A DNA stretch of 64,000 nt, taken from CANKHA01 sp963731585. Its GTDB lineage: Bacteria > Pseudomonadota > Alphaproteobacteria > Rhizobiales > Xanthobacteraceae. How positions within the stretch are numbered: the stretch's first letter is position 1; every line of letters begins with the position of its first letter. Both the position numbers and the translations under genes were made by a program. Under the pieces are notes generated by a model, which searched no databases, was not told the origin of the DNA, and saw only the letters and a program-made list of their open reading frames with translations. Below, one piece after another: positions 39,830 through 48,256 of the stretch. Location: contig CAVSWC010000007.1 of assembly GCA_963731585.1 (NCBI GenBank), positions 1-64,000 on the forward strand, in the 5' to 3' direction.

Positions 39830-41014
39830 ATGTTGAACAGCCTGGACACCGAGGGGCGGCCGCAAGACACGCGCGTGGTCGTTGCCATGTCGGGGGGCGT
39901 CAACTCCTCGGTCGTGGCCGCCCTGCTAAAGGCGGAAGGCTACGACGTCGTCGGGGTCACCCTGCAGCTTTACGACCACGGCGCGGCCACCCATCGCAAG
40001 GGCGCCTGCTGTGCCGGGCAGGACATCCATGACGCACGGCAGGTGGCCGAGCGCATCGGCATCCCGCATTACGTGCTGGACTACGAGACCCGCTTCAAAC
40101 AGGCCGTGATCGACCGCTTTGCCGAAAGCTACGTGGCGGGCGAGACGCCGGTGCCTTGCGTGGAATGCAACCAGTCGATCAAGTTCCGCGATTTGCTCAC
40201 CACCGCGCGCGAGCTGGGTGCAAGCGTTCTGGCGACCGGCCATTATGTTGCCTCGCGCGCACTGCCGGGGGGCGGGCGGGGGCTCTATCGCGCGCGCGAC
40301 GTGGAACGCGACCAGAGCTATTTTCTTTTTGCCACGACGGGCGCACAGCTCGATCTGCTGCGCTTTCCGCTGGGCGAGTTGACCAAGCCGCAGACGCGCG
40401 AGCTGGCGCGCCGCTTCGGCCTTTCGGTCGCAGAAAAGCACGACAGCCAGGATATCTGCTTCGTGCCGACCGGCCGCTACAGCGATGTGATTGAGCGTCT
40501 GAGGCCGGATGCCGCCGAACCGGGCGAGATCACCGATCTGCAAGGCAATGTGCTCGGCACGCACTCCGGTATCATTCATTTCACCGTCGGCCAGCGTCGT
40601 GGCCTTGGCGTTGCCACCGGCGCGCCGCTTTATGTGGTGCGGCTGGACGCCGCCACGCGCCGGGTGGTCGTTGGGCCGCGCGCCGCCTTGCGCACCGCGC
40701 GCATGCAATTGCGCGACGTGAACTGGCTGGGCGAGGGCAGTCTTGAGCAGGTGCTGGCGGATGAGCGGCTGGAGCTTTTCGTTAAGGTACGTTCGACCCG
40801 GGCGCCGCGTCCGGCTTGGCTGCGGTCCTGCGCCGGGAAAGTCGAGATCGAGCTGGTCGACGGCGAGGACGGCGTTTCGCCCGGCCAAGCCTGCGTTTTC
40901 TATGACGCCGCCGCTGGACAGGCGCGTGTGCTCGGCGGCGGCTTCATCAAGAGCGCGAGTGCCGCGGGCGCCGTCTCCTTCGCGCAGCCGGTCCCGGCTG
41001 CAGCGCAGGGATGA
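39830..41014 (+). CDS. mnmA: MnmA/TrmU tRNA 2-thiouridylase
   Basis: 394 residues. MnmA thiolates U34 of tRNA-Lys, -Glu and -Gln. The ATP loop reads AMSGGVNSSVVAALL (canonical SGGVDSS has Asp where this has Asn). CCAGQDIHDARQVAERIGIP, then PCVECNQSIKFRDLL (first catalytic Cys) and SQDICFVPTGRY (second catalytic Cys) are present. ATG 39830 follows GTAAGGGTG; longer in-frame starts add sequence unlike the family. Confidence 0.93.
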   Translation: MLNSLDTEGRPQDTRVVVAMSGGVNSSVVAALLKAEGYDVVGVTLQLYDHGAATHRKGACCAGQDIHDARQVAERIGIPHYVLDYETRFKQAVIDRFAESYVAGETPVPCVECNQSIKFRDLLTTARELGASVLATGHYVASRALPGGGRGLYRARDVERDQSYFLFATTGAQLDLLRFPLGELTKPQTRELARRFGLSVAEKHDSQDICFVPTGRYSDVIERLRPDAAEPGEITDLQGNVLGTHSGIIHFTVGQRRGLGVATGAPLYVVRLDAATRRVVVGPRAALRTARMQLRDVNWLGEGSLEQVLADERLELFVKVRSTRAPRPAWLRSCAGKVEIELVDGEDGVSPGQACVFYDAAAGQARVLGGGFIKSASAAGAVSFAQPVPAAAQG

Positions 41015-41062
41015 CTCGCGTCATCATTTTGCAATTCATTGGGACCGTCCGCGGAATGAGCG

Positions 41063-41722
41063 ATGGGGGCTGAGCTCGACAGAGCGACGATTGCCAAAGC
41101 CTATGCGCGCTGGGCGCCGATCTACGATCGCGTCTTCGGAAAGGTGTTCGAGCGCGGGCGGCTGACGGCGATCCAAGCGGCCGAGCAGATCGGCGGTCGC
41201 ATTCTCGAAGTCGGCGTCGGCACCGGCATCTCGCTTCCCGATTATTCGCGCAGGAACCGCATCGTCGGGATCGACATTTCCGAGCCGATGTTGCGCAAGG
41301 CCTTGCAGCGCGTGGCCGAGCACAAGCTCGATAATGTGGAGGCGCTGGCGGTGATGGACGCGGAGAAGCTCGCGCTGCCGGATGCTTCTTTCGACGTGGT
41401 GGTCGCGCAATACGTCATTACGGCGGTCCCCAATCCCGAAGCCACGCTTGACGAGTTCGCGCGCGTGCTGCGGCCCGGCGGCGAGATCATCTTGGTCAAT
41501 CACATCGGCGCCGAGGGCGGTATGCGCCGCGCCTTTGAGCAAGGCTTCGCCCCGCTGGCGCGCCGGCTCGGCTGGCGCCCGGAGTTCCGTTTTGGGCGGC
41601 TGGCGAGTTGGGCCGAGCGTCACGCCGGCGTCAGCGTGTTGGAGCACCGGCCGGTGCCGCCGCTCGGGCATTTTTCGCTGATCCGCTTCCGGCGCGACGG
41701 CGGCAACGGGCAGGGAACGTAG
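41063..41722 (+). CDS. pmtA: Phosphatidylethanolamine N-methyltransferase (PmtA-like)
   Basis: 219 residues. YARWAPIYDRVFGKVFERGR, then ILEVGVGTGISLPDYSRRNR (SAM loop) and IDISEPMLRKALQRV, VVAQYVITAVPNPEATLDEF. It resembles rhizobial PmtA, which makes phosphatidylcholine from phosphatidylethanolamine in three methylations. General class I methyltransferase is the safer call. Confidence 0.85.
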   Translation: MGAELDRATIAKAYARWAPIYDRVFGKVFERGRLTAIQAAEQIGGRILEVGVGTGISLPDYSRRNRIVGIDISEPMLRKALQRVAEHKLDNVEALAVMDAEKLALPDASFDVVVAQYVITAVPNPEATLDEFARVLRPGGEIILVNHIGAEGGMRRAFEQGFAPLARRLGWRPEFRFGRLASWAERHAGVSVLEHRPVPPLGHFSLIRFRRDGGNGQGT

Positions 41723-41771
41723 CTCCGTCATGAGCGTTGAAAGCGGGGAGTGCCGATCAAAGGAGACGAGC

Positions 41772-42101
41772 ATGAAAGCAACAATTGCGACGGCGGCGAT
41801 TCTCGCTGCACTGACTTTGCCAGCTTTTGCGCAGCAGGCCGACGCCCCCGCGGGTGACGCAAAGGGTACCGCGAAGGCTTCGACGTCCGGAATGAAGGGG
41901 ACCATCGCCGAGTTCGATGGCAAAGGCGCCTACACGCTCAAGACGGCCGATGGCAAGATGATCAAGGGCACCCTCTCCGGCTCACGCAGCAAGGTCATGA
42001 TCAAGGGCGCCGCGGGTACCCGCGAAGCGCTCAAAGTCGGCATGAGCTGCAACGTGGTCGGCCCGGCTGACGGCGAAGCGAGCGAGATCGTCTGCGACTA
42101 G
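41772..42101 (+). CDS. Small secreted protein, 109 aa
   Basis: ATG 41772 follows AAAGGAGACGAGC. Signal peptide MKATIATAAILAALTLPAFA. The mature part is Lys/Gly-rich beta: MKGTIAEFDGKGAYTLKTAD then GKMIKGTLSGSRSKVMIKGA. It looks like a small OB-like domain. Unknown role; ended by a strong terminator. Confidence 0.7.
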   Translation: MKATIATAAILAALTLPAFAQQADAPAGDAKGTAKASTSGMKGTIAEFDGKGAYTLKTADGKMIKGTLSGSRSKVMIKGAAGTREALKVGMSCNVVGPADGEASEIVCD

Positions 42102-42126
42102 CAGGCGGCGCGAACAAAGGATACAG

Positions 42127-42160
42127 GCCGCGCGGCTCAAAAACCGCGCGGCTTTTTTTT
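42127..42160 (+). terminator. Rho-independent terminator
   Basis: GCCGCGCGG-CTCAAAAA-CCGCGCGGC followed by eight T's. It may serve both the secreted protein gene and, by position, block reading into the opposed beta-helix gene. Confidence 0.92.
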
Positions 42161-42204
42161 GCTGTCGTCCAACCTGCAAGACAGGGTGACGCTTTCTTGC
42201 GCGT

Positions 42205-43149
42205 CTATTTCATGGCGATGACGCTGGTCGGTGCGCCGTCGTTGGGGACGGTGGGAGTGCCGTTGCCGTTCACCTTATTGGTTTCATAAGAGGCGATGGC
42301 TGCGCCAGAGAAGGTGGCTAGCCCGGTGGCATTTCCAGTTACCGTCGTGTCGCCCATCCGGATCGTTACGCCCGCGCCGCTGGCCACAACGCCAGTGGCG
42401 TTATTCACCATGGCGCTGCGATCGATCATGACGTTGATCGTGCCCTCAAAAGCCCCGATGCCAGTAGCAGAGTTGCCGGAGGAGACGCTGTCGCGCACGG
42501 TCCCGGTGACTGTGCCGGTGCTAGCGAAACCCGAGAAGTCAATGCCGTCGTTGGCGCCATTTTCGACGCGGACGCGGTCCAGCACGGCCTTGGCGTTGGC
42601 GCTCCCCGTTGGCTCAACAAAGACGCCGAATTGAAGAATTTTCGCGATCACCGAATCAACGACATAGAGTTCGCCGGTTCCGGCAGCCGGCGTGAAGCGA
42701 ATACCGTCCCTGGCGTTGCGGATGACGCTGTCGTGCAGGTGCAGTGCCGCCCCGGAGGTGAACGAAATGCCGACGTCCGTGCTGCTGCCACGCAGATCGA
42801 TGGTCAAACCGCGCAGCGAGATAACGGCGCCGCCGCCGGCTTGCACGATGATGGCAGCGCCACCGGCTCCGGTGTTGATCACGGCCTCGACTCCGTCGGC
42901 GACAATGCTGATCGGCTTGGTGATGGTCAGCGGACCGAAGTTGCCGGAGGAGAGAACGTTGATCGCGCCGTTGGCGTTGGTCTGACTGTGCGCATAGGCA
43001 AAGGTCCGGCACGGTGCGGTGATCGGGCAGTTGCCGGCATCGCTGCCAATTCCCGAGACCCAGGTTTCAATCGCCGCCTGCGCAATACTCGCGTTGGCCA
43101 GGCCGCAGGCGATGGCAAAAATGCCGATGGGCAATGAATGATGTCGCAT
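42205..43149 (-). CDS. Secreted right-handed beta-helix protein 3
   Basis: 314 residues. Signal peptide up to SIAQA. ETWVSGIGSDAGNCPITAPC then RTFAYAHSQTNANGAINVLS is the N-cap; INVLSSGNFGPLTITKPISI, then IVADGVEAVINTGAGGAAII and SVISSGNSATGIGAFEG style turns build a parallel beta-helix (pectate-lyase-like fold). No catalytic residues can be assigned. The C terminus NKVNGNGTPTVPNDGAPTSV is shared with the next two genes; this is the third of a tandem triplication. Confidence 0.8.
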   Translation of the reverse strand: MRHHSLPIGIFAIACGLANASIAQAAIETWVSGIGSDAGNCPITAPCRTFAYAHSQTNANGAINVLSSGNFGPLTITKPISIVADGVEAVINTGAGGAAIIVQAGGGAVISLRGLTIDLRGSSTDVGISFTSGAALHLHDSVIRNARDGIRFTPAAGTGELYVVDSVIAKILQFGVFVEPTGSANAKAVLDRVRVENGANDGIDFSGFASTGTVTGTVRDSVSSGNSATGIGAFEGTINVMIDRSAMVNNATGVVASGAGVTIRMGDTTVTGNATGLATFSGAAIASYETNKVNGNGTPTVPNDGAPTSVIAMK

Positions 43150-43186
43150 GATTGAAGCCCCTTTCCTTTAGGTGAAATCCGCCGCC

Positions 43187-44140
43187 CTATTTGTGCATGA
43201 TCGTTGAAGTCGGCGCGCCGTCGTTGGGGACGCTGGGGGTGCCGTTGCCGTTCACCTTGTTGGTCCCATACGATTGGATCAAGCCGCCGCTGCTGGGGCT
43301 CAGCCCGGTGCCATTTCCAGTCACCGTCGAGTCGCCGATCCGGATCGTTGCTCCCGCGCCCGTGACAGAGACTCCAGTGCCGTTCATCACCGATGTCGTA
43401 TTGCTGACCATTACGTTGACCGTCGTACTGCCGGGATCCTCCGCGACGATGCCTGCGCCGGCGTTTCCGCTCGAGACGCTGTCGCGCACCGTCGCCACGA
43501 TGGAGGGGCCGGAGTTGTTGGGACTGAAAGCGATCCCGAGGCTCGGCCCATTTTCCACCCGTACACGCTCGATCACCGCCTTGGCAACGGCGGTCCCGCC
43601 CGGACGGACCATAATGCCGCTAAAACTTTGCTCCGCGACGGCGGTATCCGCCACGTAGAGTTCGGCTGTCCCGGAGGAAGGCCCAAAGCGAATGGCCTGG
43701 AAGCCCCTCCTTATGACGCAGTCCTGGACGTGCAGCGCCGCGCCGGTGGCGAAGAAAACGCCCGTATTGGGTGTGCCGCGCATGTCGATGGTCAGTCCGC
43801 GCAGCGAGACAATGGCATTTGCTTGCGCATTGATGATGATGCCGGCGCCATTACTGGCAGTATTGACAACGGCCTCGACTCCCTGGGCGACGATGCTGAT
43901 CGGCTTGGTGATGGTTACCGGGCCGAAGTTGCCCGACGACAGAACGTTGATCGCACCGTTATTGTTGGTCTGGGTATGCGCAAAAGCAAAGGTCCGGCAC
44001 GGGGCCGTGATCGGGCAAGCGCCGGCATCGCTGCCGGTTCCGGACACCCAGGTTTCAGCTGCCGCATGCGCCGGTGTCGCGTTGGCCAGCAGGGCGCAAG
44101 CGATGGCGAAGATGCCTACTGGCAATGAATGATGACGCAT
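43187..44140 (-). CDS. Secreted right-handed beta-helix protein 2
   Basis: 317 residues. ATG 44140 follows AAAAGGGGCTTCATC. The signal peptide MRHHSLPVGIFAIACALLAN is shared with copy 3. The body has the same ladder: TWVSGTGSDAGACPITAPCR, INVLSSGNFGPVTITKPISI, VSLRGLTIDMRGTPNTG and TTVNVMVSNTTSVMNGTG. Closest to copy 3 at both ends and to copy 1 in the middle by eye. Confidence 0.8.
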   Translation of the reverse strand: MRHHSLPVGIFAIACALLANATPAHAAAETWVSGTGSDAGACPITAPCRTFAFAHTQTNNNGAINVLSSGNFGPVTITKPISIVAQGVEAVVNTASNGAGIIINAQANAIVSLRGLTIDMRGTPNTGVFFATGAALHVQDCVIRRGFQAIRFGPSSGTAELYVADTAVAEQSFSGIMVRPGGTAVAKAVIERVRVENGPSLGIAFSPNNSGPSIVATVRDSVSSGNAGAGIVAEDPGSTTVNVMVSNTTSVMNGTGVSVTGAGATIRIGDSTVTGNGTGLSPSSGGLIQSYGTNKVNGNGTPSVPNDGAPTSTIMHK

Positions 44141-44178
44141 GATGAAGCCCCTTTTCTCTAGTTGAAATTCCACCGCTC

Positions 44179-45126
44179 CTATTTCATAGCGACGGGGCCG
44201 CTCGGCGCGCCGTCGTTGGGGACGGCGGGGGTGCCGTTGCCATTCACCTTGTTGGTGCCGTACGATAGAATCGCGGCGCCGCTGAAGAACAGTCCGGTGC
44301 CATTTCCAGTCACCGTCGAATCGCCAATGCGGATCGTTGCGCCCGCGCCGACGGCGATGATGCCGGTGCTGCTGTTGTTCACCGCGGCGCTGCGATCGAC
44401 CATCACCTCGGTCGTGCCGGTGCTGTTATCCACGGCAGCGATGCCATCGCCGGCGTTGCCGGCCGCGACACTGTCGCGCACGGTCGCCGTGATCGAGCCG
44501 GTGGTAGAATTGCCCGAAAAAATAATACCAGCGGTCGTGGTGTTTTCCATCCGGACGCGGTCAAGCACGGCCTTGGCGTTGGCGCTCCCTGTCGGTTGGA
44601 CGCGCACGCCGTACGAACTGGTATCCGCGATCACTGAATCCGAAACGTAGAGCTCGCTGGTTCCCGAAGCATGAACAAAGAAAATTCCGTGGGTGGTTCT
44701 GCGGATGATGCAATTCTGCACATGCAAGGCCGCCCCGGAGACGAAGGAGATGCCATCATTGGCGGTGCCCCGCAGATCGATGGTCAGCCCGCGCAGCGAG
44801 ATAACGCCGCCGCCGCCCGCCTGCACGATGATGCCGGCGCCGCCGGCGCCGGTATTGATCATGGCTTCGACGCCTTGGGCGACGATGCTGATCGGCTTGG
44901 TGATGGTGAGCGGGCCGAAGTTGCCGGAGGACAGAACGTTGATCGCGCCGTGGTTGTTGGTCTGAGTATGCGCAAAAGCAAAGGTCCGGCACGGGGCGCT
45001 AATCTGGCAGTTGCCGGCATCGCTGCCGGTGCCTGAGACCCAAGTTTCAGCTGCCGCAAGAGCAGGTGCCGCGCCGGCCAGCAGGGCGCAGGCGATGGCG
45101 AAGATGCCGAGGCAATGACGCTGCAT
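44179..45126 (-). CDS. Secreted right-handed beta-helix protein 1
   Basis: 315 residues. ATG 45126 follows GGGAGGTTTCACC; the upstream ATG at 45141 is less likely. LGIFAIACALLAGAAPALAA is the signal peptide. VSGTGSDAGNCQISAPCRTF, NVLSSGNFGPLTITKPISIV and TVTGNGTGLFFSGAAILSYG. It leads the three genes, 38-47 bases apart, so one transcript from the 45142-45540 region is likely. Confidence 0.8.
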   Translation of the reverse strand: MQRHCLGIFAIACALLAGAAPALAAAETWVSGTGSDAGNCQISAPCRTFAFAHTQTNNHGAINVLSSGNFGPLTITKPISIVAQGVEAMINTGAGGAGIIVQAGGGGVISLRGLTIDLRGTANDGISFVSGAALHVQNCIIRRTTHGIFFVHASGTSELYVSDSVIADTSSYGVRVQPTGSANAKAVLDRVRMENTTTAGIIFSGNSTTGSITATVRDSVAAGNAGDGIAAVDNSTGTTEVMVDRSAAVNNSSTGIIAVGAGATIRIGDSTVTGNGTGLFFSGAAILSYGTNKVNGNGTPAVPNDGAPSGPVAMK

Positions 45127-45141
45127 GGTGAAACCTCCCAT

Positions 45142-45540
45142 CCTTTGGCGGGAAGGCGTTCAGCATTTTATCGCCTCCGCGATAGGAGCATATCACGAAA
45201 CCGCCCCTAGCGCCGCGCCCTGAACGAGCCGATCGTATACAGCGACAAATGCGTCGTGATGCCGGGATGGAGGATGCGAGAGGATTGATGTGACAGCTTC
45301 TTCAGTTGCCTAAAGTCGGGGCGCCTCCCATGCTAGGGTGCTGCTGTCGGTGCGATCGCCCTGTGCGCTCGCCCTGTGCAGAGACACAGGCTCACCACAA
45401 CGGCGGCAGCAATCGCGCGAACTGTCGCGCCTTCAGCGGCCCGCGCCGCGGCAGGTTCATCGGAAGAGCCCGATTGACGGTATTCCCAGGACCAAAGCCG
45501 AGCGATAAGCTTCGCGCATTGATCCATGGGAGGCTGAGCG
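45142..45540. other. Divergent intergenic region
   Basis: About 400 bases between beta-helix copy 1 and the secreted protein at 45541; both promoters should be here. I see no gene. Confidence 0.4.
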
Positions 45541-46107
45541 ATGAAAAAACTCATCAACTGGCGCGCCGCTGTCGTGCCGACATCAACCGCTATCCTTGTC
45601 GCGCTATTGGCGAGCGGGACCGCAAACGCGATCACCGATAGCGTGTTCAGATATTCGACACCACAGACCGGGTATCTGGCCCTTCCGGCGAATGTTTTTA
45701 CGCCTTTGGATGATATCACTGCATATTCTGTCACAAATCGAAGTCAGCTTCGGCTCGACACGGACGATTTCGCTTGTTTCGTGACGCCGGTAAACTTGCC
45801 GCAGGGCGCGGACATGACCCAGCTCACCGTCTGGTATCAAAATGAAACCGCCACTCTTACAGTAAGCCTTCTAAAAAACACCAATCTCGACATCCCTGAC
45901 GGTTTTAAGGTGGTGGCCAGGAGAAGCCTTCCAAGGGGGGACGCATCGGCTAGGCAGGAAGCCAATAGACCGATTGCCGGCCCTAACGCGATCGTCGACA
46001 ACAAAGACAACCATTATTGGCTTGAGTATTGCGCGCAAAACGCCTTCACCGACGGCATTCTGCAAAGTGTGCGTATCACTTACACCTACAAGAACGCGGG
46101 TGATTGA
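45541..46107 (+). CDS. Secreted protein of unknown function, 188 aa
   Basis: ATG 45541 follows GGGAGGCTGAGCG, the same leader as the secreted gene at 25573. Signal peptide to LLASGTANA. Mature part: YLALPANVFTPLDDITAYSV, DDFACFVTPVNLPQGADMTQ, LTVWYQNETATLTVSLLKNT and NHYWLEYCAQNAFTDGILQS. Two Cys. Beta-rich, like the protein at 21945. Confidence 0.7.
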   Translation: MKKLINWRAAVVPTSTAILVALLASGTANAITDSVFRYSTPQTGYLALPANVFTPLDDITAYSVTNRSQLRLDTDDFACFVTPVNLPQGADMTQLTVWYQNETATLTVSLLKNTNLDIPDGFKVVARRSLPRGDASARQEANRPIAGPNAIVDNKDNHYWLEYCAQNAFTDGILQSVRITYTYKNAGD

Positions 46108-46163
46108 CGCAGGGCCCGCCGGGGTTCTGGACGTTGGAGCATCACAAATGAGCAGGCAGATCC

Positions 46164-46955
46164 TTGAAGCCTACAACCACCACTGCTGGGCGCCTTCAGA
46201 GCAGACTACGACATCTTTACGAAGGCCGTGGATTAGAAGCTAATCGCTTTCGTTACGGCCTGCTTACGTTCGATGTCATTACCATCGCTTTCATCATTGC
46301 GACGTCTTTCATCCCACGTAATGACATAGTTGAATGGCTAGACCTCATTTTTGGCGTCTGCATCCTTGCGGATTTTTGCGCTCGTATTTCGATCAGCCGC
46401 CAGCGCGTACGCGAGTTTCTGCGGCCGAACACATGGGCGGACATAGCGGCAATCATTTCTTTTTTAGCGCCGTTGATTGGTGAGGCCGGGGGGTTCCTGC
46501 GGATACTGCGCACCCTGCGGCTGCTCCATAGCTACCAACTATTGGCGCGGCTGCGCCACGATTCTGAATATTTTCGCGCGCATGAGGAAGTGTTCATCGC
46601 TACCACCAACCTTGCCGTATTCGTGTTCGTGATGACTGGTGTCGTCTATGAAACACAGCACTTGGGCAACCCATTAATCGCCAACTATGCGGATGCGCTA
46701 TACTTTACAGTCACGGCTCTAACCACCACGGGTTTCGGCGATATCACTCTTCCCGGGACCGTAGGCAGACTGATTTCAGTCGCCATCATGATATTTGGCG
46801 TAACGCTATTCTTCGCTCTTGCGGGCGCCGTGTTGCGGCCTTCTAAAGTGCGCTACAGCTGCAAGAAATGCGGGTTATCGCGTCACGATCTGGATGCCGT
46901 TCATTGCAAGGCCTGCGGCGCGCTTCTCAACATCCCGGACGAGGGTCTTTTCTGA
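46164..46955 (+). CDS. Voltage-gated-type K+ channel with C-terminal zinc ribbon
   Basis: 263 residues. Four segments S1-S4 with RILRTLRLLHSYQLLARLR as voltage-sensor-like S4, then pore YFTVTALTTTGFGDITLPGT where TTGFGD takes the place of the usual TVGYGD. After S6 the tail has YSCKKCGLSRHDLDAVHCKA then CGALLNIPDEGLF, a CxxC...CxxC zinc ribbon. The frame opens at TTG 46164; an ATG at 46148 is in another frame, so either TTG is used or one base is wrong near 46160. Confidence 0.82.
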   Translation: MKPTTTTAGRLQSRLRHLYEGRGLEANRFRYGLLTFDVITIAFIIATSFIPRNDIVEWLDLIFGVCILADFCARISISRQRVREFLRPNTWADIAAIISFLAPLIGEAGGFLRILRTLRLLHSYQLLARLRHDSEYFRAHEEVFIATTNLAVFVFVMTGVVYETQHLGNPLIANYADALYFTVTALTTTGFGDITLPGTVGRLISVAIMIFGVTLFFALAGAVLRPSKVRYSCKKCGLSRHDLDAVHCKACGALLNIPDEGLF

Positions 46956-47063
46956 CTGCAGCGCGCCCGAACACCGGAGCGTGGCTAGTCGTGACCAAGT
47001 TGCTCGATATACTTAAGGTCCGGTGCCGCGCGCCGCAGGGGCGCCGCAACCAAGGGGGCTGCC

Positions 47064-47456
47064 ATGCAGTACATTCGTTCGACTTTTGGCTCGCGTCGCA
47101 TCGCATGGTTTGTAAGTTGCGCCGTTGCCATTGGCGCGGTGGCTTTTCACACGCCAACTTTTGCCGGGTGCAACTCGGGCGACAACCCGAACTCGAGCGT
47201 GCTCCACGGCTCAGGCTGTCGAGCGACGGCTCCTGGGTCAACGTCCACGGCGGTGGGCGCGTTTGCAGATACCACCGGCGGCAACTACGCAACCGCCCTC
47301 GGCACCAGCTCTGGAACCAATGGCAATTACGCCACCTCGATAGGGGCCTATTCGGGCCCTAATGCAGTTTTCACCGTACATGGAAAGATCATCAAATATC
47401 TCTCTAACTCTATTGAGCGCGAAAGCGGGCCGGTCATCTGCGTCACCACGCGCTAG
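47064..47456 (+). CDS. Secreted protein with YadA-like head repeats, short
   Basis: ATG 47064 follows AAGGGGGCTGCC. Signal peptide to FHTPTFA. SGCRATAPGSTSTAVGAFAD, then TTGGNYATALGTSSGTNGNY and ATSIGAYSG hold three head repeats (x-A-x-A-x-G pattern) of trimeric autotransporters. No stalk or membrane anchor follows; the end KIIKYLSNSIERESGPVICV is unrelated. Probably a truncated adhesin or a small repeat protein. Confidence 0.55.
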   Translation: MQYIRSTFGSRRIAWFVSCAVAIGAVAFHTPTFAGCNSGDNPNSSVLHGSGCRATAPGSTSTAVGAFADTTGGNYATALGTSSGTNGNYATSIGAYSGPNAVFTVHGKIIKYLSNSIERESGPVICVTTR

Positions 47457-47559
47457 ACGGTCTGCAATTTCGTTGCTCCATTAGGGTCTGGACCAGTTGC
47501 GGCGCAGGGAGTTTAATCCATGCCGGCCCACAGATCACGGGCCGTACAGGAGAGACGCC

Positions 47560-47943
47560 ATGCGCATCACCCTCGCATCCGTCATATTTCTCGCCGGCCT
47601 TTCGCCAGCCGCACATGCGGATGACCTCCTGGCAGGGGGCTTCGTCTTCGGAACCCCAGAGGTCGGCTGCACGTTCTACAACGCTGGAAATACCGCCGTG
47701 ACCATCAGAGGCGCGAAAATCGTGAACCTGTTCGGCCAACAGCAGACGCTTAGCCAAAACACGTGTAATGACCAGCCGTCGTTGGCGCCTGGTCAAGGTT
47801 GTTTACTTGCTGATAACTCCACCGACGCAACCGGCTTGTATGCTTGCAGGGCTTTTTTCGCTCCAAGCAAGGCAAACGTTCGCGGCTCTATCTTTATCCT
47901 CAATGCCTCTGGCGTAACTGTTGCGATCTTAGAGCTAAGGTAA
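47560..47943 (+). CDS. Secreted protein, 127 aa
   Basis: ATG 47560 follows AGGAGAGACGCC. Signal peptide ITLASVIFLAGLSPAAHA. The mature part has VFGTPEVGCTFYNAGNTAVT, then NTCNDQPSLAPGQGCLLADN and RGSIFILNASGVTVAILELR. Four Cys. It resembles short cell-surface beta-sandwich proteins; role unknown. Confidence 0.65.
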   Translation: MRITLASVIFLAGLSPAAHADDLLAGGFVFGTPEVGCTFYNAGNTAVTIRGAKIVNLFGQQQTLSQNTCNDQPSLAPGQGCLLADNSTDATGLYACRAFFAPSKANVRGSIFILNASGVTVAILELR

Positions 47944-48094
47944 AGTTCCAGCCGCGATTTGCGGCCCGCTTCAGCGGCGCGCGTCTATTCGAAGGTTCGG
48001 GGTGAAGATCACGTTCGTTTACCCCGTAGTTTACCCCAAGACCCCGATAGGGGAATCTCCAAAACAGTTTTAGCCCTTAAGTGTTTGATTTTGT

Positions 48095-48171
48095 TGGTAG
48101 CGGGGACTGGAGTTGAACCAGCGACCTACGGATTATGATTCCGCCGCTCTAACCAACTGAGCTACCCCGCC
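48095..48171 (-). tRNA. tRNA-Met (CAT), elongator type
   Basis: 77 bases with CCA. Acceptor GCGGGG/CCCCGC, D-arm GTAGCTCAGTTGGTTAGAGC, anticodon loop ATCATAA (CAT), T-arm TGGTTCAACTCCA. The overall sequence is like alphaproteobacterial elongator tRNA-Met rather than the initiator; an Ile-lysidine tRNA cannot be wholly excluded from the anticodon. Confidence 0.93.
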
Positions 48172-48256
48172 GCCGTCCCGGAGATATGGAAGGTGAGGCA
48201 AAAGCTGTCAAGGCAAAGCGCCGCTCTCGTCGCGGGCGCCGCCGGAGTCAGCGAAA

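Noticed and set aside
39926..40888. Long minus-strand open frame opposite mnmA
   Set aside because: High-GC antisense of a well conserved enzyme; no family features.
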